The position numbers and the translations under genes were made by a program. A stretch of DNA of 64,000 nt from Sarcophilus harrisii (Eukaryota; Chordata; Mammalia; Dasyuromorphia; Dasyuridae). This document shows, in pieces, positions 40,601 to 49,140 of the stretch. The stretch lies in NCBI RefSeq assembly GCF_902635505.1, contig NC_045429.1, positions 217,561,997 through 217,625,996 of the forward strand. Reading direction: 5' to 3'. The notes beneath the pieces were generated by a model. It saw only the letters and a list, made by a program, of their open reading frames with translations. It was not told where the DNA came from and did not search any database. Every line of letters begins with the position of its first letter. Positions within the stretch are counted from its first letter, which is position 1.

Positions 40601-41668
40601 CCTTCTTTATAATCTCTTTGGGATATAATCCCAGTAGTAACACTGCTGGATCAAAGGGTATGCACAGTTTGATAACTTTTTGAGCATAGTTCCAAACTAC
40701 TCTCAAAATGGTTGGATTAGTTCACAACTCCACCAACAATGCATCAATGTCCCAGTTTTCCGCATCCCTCCAACAATCATCATTATTTTTCCTGTCATCT
40801 TAGCCAATCTGACAGGTGTGTAGTGGTATCTTAGAGTTGTCTTAATTTGCATTTCTCTGATTAATAATGACTTGGAGCATCTTTTCATATGACTAGAAAT
40901 AGTTTCAGTTTCTTCATCTGAGAATTGTCTGTTCATATCCTTTGACCATTTTTCAATTGGAGAATGGCTTGATTTTTTATAAATTAGAGTTAATTCTCTC
41001 TATATTTTGGAAATGAGGCCTTTATCAGAACCTTTGACTGTAAAAATATTTTCCCAGTTTATTGCTTCCCTTCTAATCTTGCCTGCATTAGTTTTGTTTG
41101 TACAAAAACTTTTCAGTTTGGTATAATCGAAATTTTCTATTTTGTGATCAGTAATGATCTAAGACATCCAGATTTTTAAGTAAGTTAGGGCTAACATTAT
41201 ATAGTAGTGGTTTTAGAATGACATCTCTTAGATTGTGACTCATTTTTTCAATAAATTTTGTCCAAAGAAATTGGTTTTGTACTCTTAGGGAGGTTTCAGA
41301 GAAACTACCGTGGCTATTTATTGGCAAGCAATATCTTGCCAGTCCTCATGTTCTCGATTTGCTCTCCTGTCTATGGCAACTCATCAGTTTTCAGTCAGGG
41401 GAAAAAAGTATATGGGATTAAGAGTTGGTTGGGAAATGTGGAACAAACAAGTTGTTTTAAGTAAGCCTTGGTAATCTTAGGTTATTTCACTATAGTTATT
41501 TATTTACCATTCTGTACTCCGTGTTAAAATCTACTGAATTTTCACTCTATTAGCATTCTGTAGCATTTAGAATATTTTATGTTCATGTTGAGGCAGTAGA
41601 GAATTCTTATAAAGTATTTTAAGTTATGCTAAGAAAAACACTGTGAGGGAGAGGGGGAGAGAGAAAAG

Positions 41669-41721
<53 letters not shown>

Positions 41722-44700
41722 TTTGGGTATTAGAAAAAAGTTAAATTCTTCATTTTTGTATCTTAATCTAATCCTATGCTCCTAGTAAACATTTAATGAA
41801 TGTTGTATTGCATTGGATGATCTTTTCTTTATTCAGTTAGGTTACTCCTTGGTCTGTTTCTGGATTAGCAGTTTTTTTCATTTTGCTGGGCTTACCAAAG
41901 CATATTCATAGATTTGAGACCTCATAATCAATACCTCACCATGATGGGTTGAAAATTTATGTCATAAATTTAAACAAGAACCTCAATGGATGAGAAAGGT
42001 TGAAGAGGCTTGTAGCAATGCCCACATGGATACATGAGTAGTGAAGGATTTGAAAGTTTCCATTATACTTTTATTTGCTTTCTTTGAATTATAAAGGTTT
42101 TCTATAATTTTTGTATCGGAAAATTTGTCAAGAAAGCAATTATATACTTGCCATATCTGCTATTTCTTAAAATTAATTACAGATTTTATTGTAGTTATTT
42201 ATAGGAAAAATGAGATTTTACCAAGTCACTGTAGATACATGTAGTTTGTGTTTTGGGGAGGTGGTGATGTGTTTCCTGGTGTTTCCTCTTTTATTAATGA
42301 CATTTTCCAACTGAAACATAAGAACACAATAGTTGTTAAGGCTGGAGCATTTTTATGGCCTATTGGTGATATCATCATATCCATATTTATTGGATATAAA
42401 TTCTGTTAATAATAGCTTAGCTAACATTTTCAGTAGCAGTACTTTTGAAGTAAAGCATACTACCATGTTATTGTCTGCCTTTGATATCTAAAACTACACA
42501 TAATAACTATTTTTAAAATGAGATTCCTGCCTGTATTGAAATTGACAGGAAAAATGGAAGGAAAATAAAATAAAAATTTCAAAGGAAATACCTTTTTTTT
42601 TTTTTTTTTAGCCAATGTCTCTTAAGTAGCCTTACTGAATATCTTTTTCTTTAATAATAGCTTTTTATTTTTCAAAATACATGTTAAGATAATTTTCAAC
42701 ATTCACCCTGGCAAAACTATGTGTTCCAAGTTTTTCTCTTTCCTTCTCTTCCTCCCCTCTCCGCTAGACAGAAAATAGTCCAATATAAGTTAAACATTCT
42801 TCTAAACATATTTCCTTTTATCATGCTGCACAAGAAAAATCAGATCAAAAGGGAAAAAAAATGAGAAAGAAAAAAACAAGCAAATAACAACAAAGGTAAA
42901 AATGCTATGTTGTGATCTACATTCAGTTTCCATAGTCCTTCCCTCAGATGCAGATATTTCTCTTCATCACAAGTTTATTGGAATTGGTCTGAATCACCTC
43001 ACTGTTGAAAAGAGCCAGGTTCATTCAAGTTGATTATCATGTAATCTTGTTGCTATGTACAATGTTTTCTTGGTTCTACTTACTTCACTTCACATCAGTC
43101 CATGTAAGTCTTTCTAAACTTCTGCTGATCATTTCTTATAAAACAATAATATTCCATTGCATTCATATACCGTAGCCATTCCCCAACTGGTGGGCATCCA
43201 CTCAGTTTTTGTAAATATTTTTCCATTTCACTTATATAGTTTATTGACATTTAATTAAGCAAAATAATTCCTTATAGTTTAATTTCATCTTCATCAGTGA
43301 TGTCGTCACTTTTTAAATTTTTTTTGCAAGGTAATTGGGGTTGTGACTAGGCCACCTGAATATCTTTATATACTTGATGTACTACACAGAATTGTTATAA
43401 TCAGAGGGCTTCCCTTCATATGTAATTTCAAATTATTTTCATTTTCTAAAATAACAAAGAAAACCTAAAACCCACTGTGCTTATTATTATAAGTTGTCCT
43501 GCTAGGTTACCAATGAAGAATATAAGTCAGAGACTAAGATCAGACTGAGTTTGTTAACCTGATTTTTCAAGCTACTCCTCAGCAACAAGGAAACTATTTT
43601 TCTTTTCTTTTCTTTTCTTTTTTATTTAATAGCCTTTTATTTACAGGTTTATATGTATGGGTAACTTTACAGCATTGACAATTGCCAAACCTCTTGTTCC
43701 AGTTTTTCACCTCTTACCTCCCACCCCCTCCCCCAGATGGCAGGATGACCAGTAGATGTTAAATATATTAAAATATAAATTAGATACACAATAAGTATAC
43801 ATGACCAAACCGATATTTTGCTGTATAAAAAGAATTGGACCCTGAAATATTGTACAATTAGCCTGTGAAGGAAATCCAAAATGCAGGTGGGCAAAAATAT
43901 AGGGATTGGGAATTCAATGTAATGGTTTTTAGTCATCTCCCAGAGTTCTTTCACTGGGCGTAACTGGTTCAGTTCATTACTGCTCCATTGGAAATGATTT
44001 GGTTGATCTCATTGCTGAGGATGGCCAGGTCCATCAGAACTGGTCATCATATAGTATTGTTGTTGAAGTGTATAATGATCTCTTGGCCCTGCTCGTTAAG
44101 GAAACTATTTTTCAAAGCATGAGTCTTGGTCAGAGAAGAAAATCATCTATGTGACATGAGCACAGGTAGCAGAAAATAAGGGAGCCTCTCCTTCAGGCTT
44201 CAGAGTTTCTGTTATCTGTACATATAATGTATGTATACATACAATACTGTTACTTGTACATTACAGAAATTTTACCTAAAAAAATTTCATTCACTTGCCA
44301 GATCTTGTGGGTTTTTTCCTCTACCACATCACATATATCCCCTCTGTTCATTTATTCAATTGATACTCTTTTTCAGGCCCTAATATCTCGCCTGCATTTC
44401 TTATTGATCTGTCTACCTCAGATCTCTCCCCACTTCAGTCCTTCTTTGCCAGAGCTCCCAAAATGATGTTCTTAATTTCATTCCCTTTGTTCACCTTCTC
44501 AGCAAACTCCATTGGCTCCGTAGGATTTCCAAGAAAAAATTTTTGCGTAGAATTGTAAACTTTTCAATTTTTCACAAACTGGCCCTTGTTGCTGCTTAGA
44601 AAGAGATCTGACATTCTGCTTCCCTCCATCCTAGAGCTCTATGATCCATTTATACTGCTGTTCTCTTTGAATGCAACACTTGGTCTCCATTCTCTGTGCC

Positions 44701-47700
44701 TTTGCTTTGGTTATTCCCCTGGCATACCTGGTATACTCTCCCTCCCAACCTTCAATTTTTAGCATCCTTGGTTTCTTTAAAACTCAGCTACTAAGTAAAT
44801 GCCACTTTCTTCAGAAGAATTTTTCTGATTTACCCTAGCAGCTAGCATCCCCTATTTATGTATATAGTTATCTCACTCATTAGAATGTAAGGTTGAAGGA
44901 AGGGACTCTTATCAAATGAGAACTATATAAATAGCTTTTGAAAACCTCAAAAGAGGTTTAAAATTTTTTTTTTATAAATGCTAGCTGTTTTCTTTATGTT
45001 CTCAGTGCATAGCAGTGCCTGGTACAGAGTGAGCACTTAATATAATCTTATCGATCAATTGAATATTTTTAAGACTTGATTGGCATGAGGAACACTGATA
45101 CAATAAATAGTACCACATCAGAAAGTCTTAAGCTAATACTTGAATGTATAGGAGCATGTTTTAAATTATATATAGTCTTTTAATATTCCTGTATATTTTA
45201 ATCTTTTTTAACTATTCTATAATTTAAAGTGAAATTATTTCACCATTTTCATATAAATTTTACATAATAGTGATTATATAATCTGGTCATTATGGAAACT
45301 GCTGAGACCTCCTGGTATTGGGCCAGGGCAGCTGCTGTGAGAATAAGTACTACATAAATGCAGTGAGAATTTATTGTCAAATCCTGGATAAGCTATGTTT
45401 TTAGCAGTGAGGGGGCGAGGGATTGGTAAAAATTTTAAACACGTCAGAAAACGTCAAGCCATCTGTTGCATCTTGATACAAACTTAAAACTTTTTATAGT
45501 CTTGTAGGAAATAAGAATGTCTCACTCCCAACAGTGAAGACTATCTCTTTATTTTCCCCTCTTTACCAATTTTCTTATCTTCTCAGTCGGGACTGAAGTC
45601 CTAAATGAACTTTTGTATTTTCTAAAACCCACAAATAACTGATTCTTCTGTTTACTGAAAATTTATTGGCAAGTATGAAAAGATTGTCCTCTAAACTGTC
45701 ACATTTGTAAATTTGTTATTTAGCACTGAAAATTTCCCTAGAACAAACTCACAAGATAACTATTTAATCTATAATATAGCTAAACTATAAGATTCCTTTT
45801 AAAAATGAGTGCAGTAGGCTAAGTGATCTTGAGACATCTTTCAGCTCCAAGATGACACAATTCTAGTAGTACTAGCTCATTTGGATTCTGAGAGCAGAAC
45901 ACATAACGAGAAAGAGAAGAGAAATGCTTTTTTCATGGTTTCCTTGGAGCAGTGCTAGTTCTAGGGAAGATTTTGATGTAGGCTTAGTTTATCTTTGCCA
46001 TATCCTCACCCCTTTTCCCACCCTACCCTTATCCCTTACCTTATATTATTCTTTACTGTAAAATGCTAAGAATCACTGATTTGAAAAAGAACAGGTCTCA
46101 GTCTATTATGTATCTGAAGGGGGGGAAGCTTCTTTCTGTTATTCAGTTCAACAAACATTTATTAAATATTTGCTCTATGAAAGGTATCATGCTAGGTTTG
46201 GGGGTAACAAAAACGATTAATAATCTCTGCCCTCAAAGAGCTTATATCTATTGGTAACTGCTTAGGAGACTCTGGTGGTAGATAGTTTGTGAAGGTATAA
46301 TAGTAAATAAGACTGGAAAGATGTCAGATTTTATTGTAGAAGGTTTTAAATGTCAAGTTGTTGATGTGTTAATGTTTTATCCTAGAGGCACTGAGGAGTC
46401 ATTGAAGATTTTTGAGAAGGACATGGTCAGATTGGTGTTATAGGAATATGAATTTGGCATCCTTTGTGGAGGATACATTAGAGAAAAAGAGACTAGATCC
46501 AGGGAGACCAGTTAGGAAGATACTAACACATAAGAGATGATGAGGGCCTGAATTAGCTCATTAAGTTGAAAAAATATTAAGACACAAGGTATATGGTAAG
46601 GGTAGAATGGTAAAGTCTTGGCAGCTGTTTTTACACAGAGATTGAAAAAAAGAGGGAAATATAAAAGCTGTCAGCATTGCTTCAAAGCTGTAATCCAGAA
46701 TGATTTGGAAGGATGACACATTTCCTAACAACTAGTCATTGAGCCTCTGCATAAAAATCCCTTGTTTTGATAGGGCTCTTGTTAAGAATATATTTTTTTT
46801 TTAAATTGAGCCAAAATATGCCTTTGCAATTTCCTCTTACTCCTCCTAGGTTCAAGTAGTACACATCTAATTCTTTACACAAAATAAGTTGGCTACTTAA
46901 GAGCACACTTGTAGAGCTGAAAGGGCCCTGAGAGGTCATCTTCTCAACTCTCTTCTCTTATAGATGAAGAAACAGTAGGCCCACAAAGAAAAGACACCAG
47001 TCTGGGCTGTGCAGGTAGCCGCAGTGGGTCTGGTACTGCCATTATCAGAATTCTTTACACTGTACTGGGCTGCCTCTAAGATCTGAAGATAGTATCCATG
47101 TCCTTTCTTATTCTTTTCTTTTCTAGCTAAACTTCCCCAGGTACTTTACACAAATGTGTGGATGACCCAGTTTCTAGTCCTCACCAACCTGGTTTCCTTT
47201 TTTGGATGTACTTCAGATTGTTATTGGCCTTCCCAAATATTACATAAAGCCCTCATGCTGCATTAAACATCCTCTCACTTTCAACTTCAAAATGTCATCG
47301 AGGTCTATCCTCTTACTTGTTCCAAGGTTCCAAAATTGCCCTACTCCTCAAAATTGCTTTTAGTGTAACTTGGTCCTATGAGGAAAGTAGTTTAAACATT
47401 CCCATTGTGTGAATAATTGATAACCCTATAAAAATTCCAGAGATATTTGAATTTTTAAGGGGGGATATTAATCCCCTATCTACAGAATATTGATGAGTAT
47501 AACAAAATCAAGTAAAAAAAAAATTAAGGCCATGTAAGGAAAGCATTCGGTGGTAGGTAGGTTATCATGAAGGCAGGCCAGTTAATTGTCTCCAAGATCA
47601 AATCAACTATGGTGTTCCGTTTTCTTAGAATTTTCTCTTATTCTCCATGCGAACAAAATTTCTCTAATGGTCCTAGATTTGTTCATTATAACTTTCATGG

Positions 47701-49098
47701 GCTGGGATAGTGGGGTCTTGCATGAGGTGGAGAATGGGATAAGGGTGAGTATTGTTGGTGGAAGAGGTATAAATTGAATGCTTGCAAGCTGAAAACTGCC
47801 TATCTTTCCTTAAGACTTAAATCATTATTGTCGGTTTTTATCTTTTAAGCTTTTTTCTTATGTAAAGGAGCAAAGTGTTAACAATTGCTGAAAGCTTAGT
47901 TGTATCAACTAGATTTAGATCAATGGTCCTTGACATATAGATGACCATGTGAAGGAACTGATGCTAGTTAAAGCCTTATAATTAGATAAGATTGTCTCTT
48001 TTTGCATTTGATGAACCTGGATAATATCCAAATTATATTAGTATTTTAAAGGATTAGATTGTGGCAACTAGGTGGCACAGTGGATAGAGCACCATCCCTG
48101 AAATCAGGAGGACCTGAGTAAATCTGGTCTCAGACACTTAACACTTCCTAGCTGTGTGACCCTGGGCAAGTCACTTAACCCCAATTGACACCACCACCCC
48201 CCCAAAAAAAAACCCCCAAAAAGGATTAGATTGCTTATATCACATAAGCATATGTTTAAAAGCTGAGGTGCTTTCTAGGAATTGGACATTAGTTTGGGTA
48301 AGCTGTTTGTTTAGGCTAGGTTTTGGGGAAGGATGAGATTGGGGCTTTTAAAACTGATTAGCCAAGCAAGTTATGTAAAGTAAAATATTTGATTTAATTT
48401 GGATCAGTCTTAGGCTATCTGGCTTTTTGATTCCAATCTCTGGATTGCTAGTTCCATATAGATATTTTTATTCCTTTTAGGAATTTGTGTTTCTCTTAGA
48501 AACTAAGGAATTTTGCTATTTTAAGTGAAATTGAATGTGTTCTTACCTGTTGTAACTTTGGCAACTAACCAAGAACAACAAATACTTTATTTTGAATGTT
48601 TTCTAGCTCGTTTACCATAATTCAATTCAAGTAGCTATTTCCAGTTATTTGTTTATATTAAGAACATTAAGATTTATGGATAATTTGTAAAGTGATACTG
48701 CTATGTTATTTAATTTCTTTAGGTAGCAAAAGTAATAATCTGGCATCCCTGAAGTCAAAGAATCAGAATATATGAAAAGTTAATGTCTTTACTACTGTCT
48801 CCCTTTATGTTATTTTTAGAATCTATAATTGTGTCTCCCCTATAAATTCAGGATACTTAACCTGTGTACCTCATAAGGTATATTAAGAAATAGAGATATG
48901 GTCTATTAAACCTTTGTTAGGTTCTTAGTAGAAAAGTATCACAAATTTAAGATGATAGTATTTCTTCCTCAGTTAAATTACTACTGATAGCATATCAGTA
49001 TTTGAATCAAGAGATGACAGAGGTGGAGCTGGTAGTAAAAAAGTCAAATGAGGCTTGTGTTTTTTCTTCTGCTTCTGTGAGGAGCAGAGGTATATGCG

Positions 49099-49140
<42 letters not shown>

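Larger units (their letters stand above)
38822..41235 (-). mobile_element. Inverted L2, split by an LTR fossil and a young L1
   Basis: L2 text runs 38,822-39,289 ('catagggaacagcataagaa', 'ggatttattcactag'-type block, 'ttaaaggttttgaatagaag'). It resumes at about 39,770-39,900 ('aataaattcagtttgcaata', 'gttgaatttgaggtaattgc') and ends at 41,161-41,235 after the L1. It meets the plus-strand L2 head to head at about 38,820. Confidence 0.5.

Noticed and set aside
41669-41718. Regular short repeats as a CRISPR-like or tandem gene array
   Set aside because: It is a plain GT microsatellite in a vertebrate intron with no spacers.
48062-48219. tRNA-like sequence at the SINE head
   Set aside because: The A/B-box-like sequence belongs to a tRNA-derived SINE with a tail and target-site duplications. 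It is not a tRNA gene.
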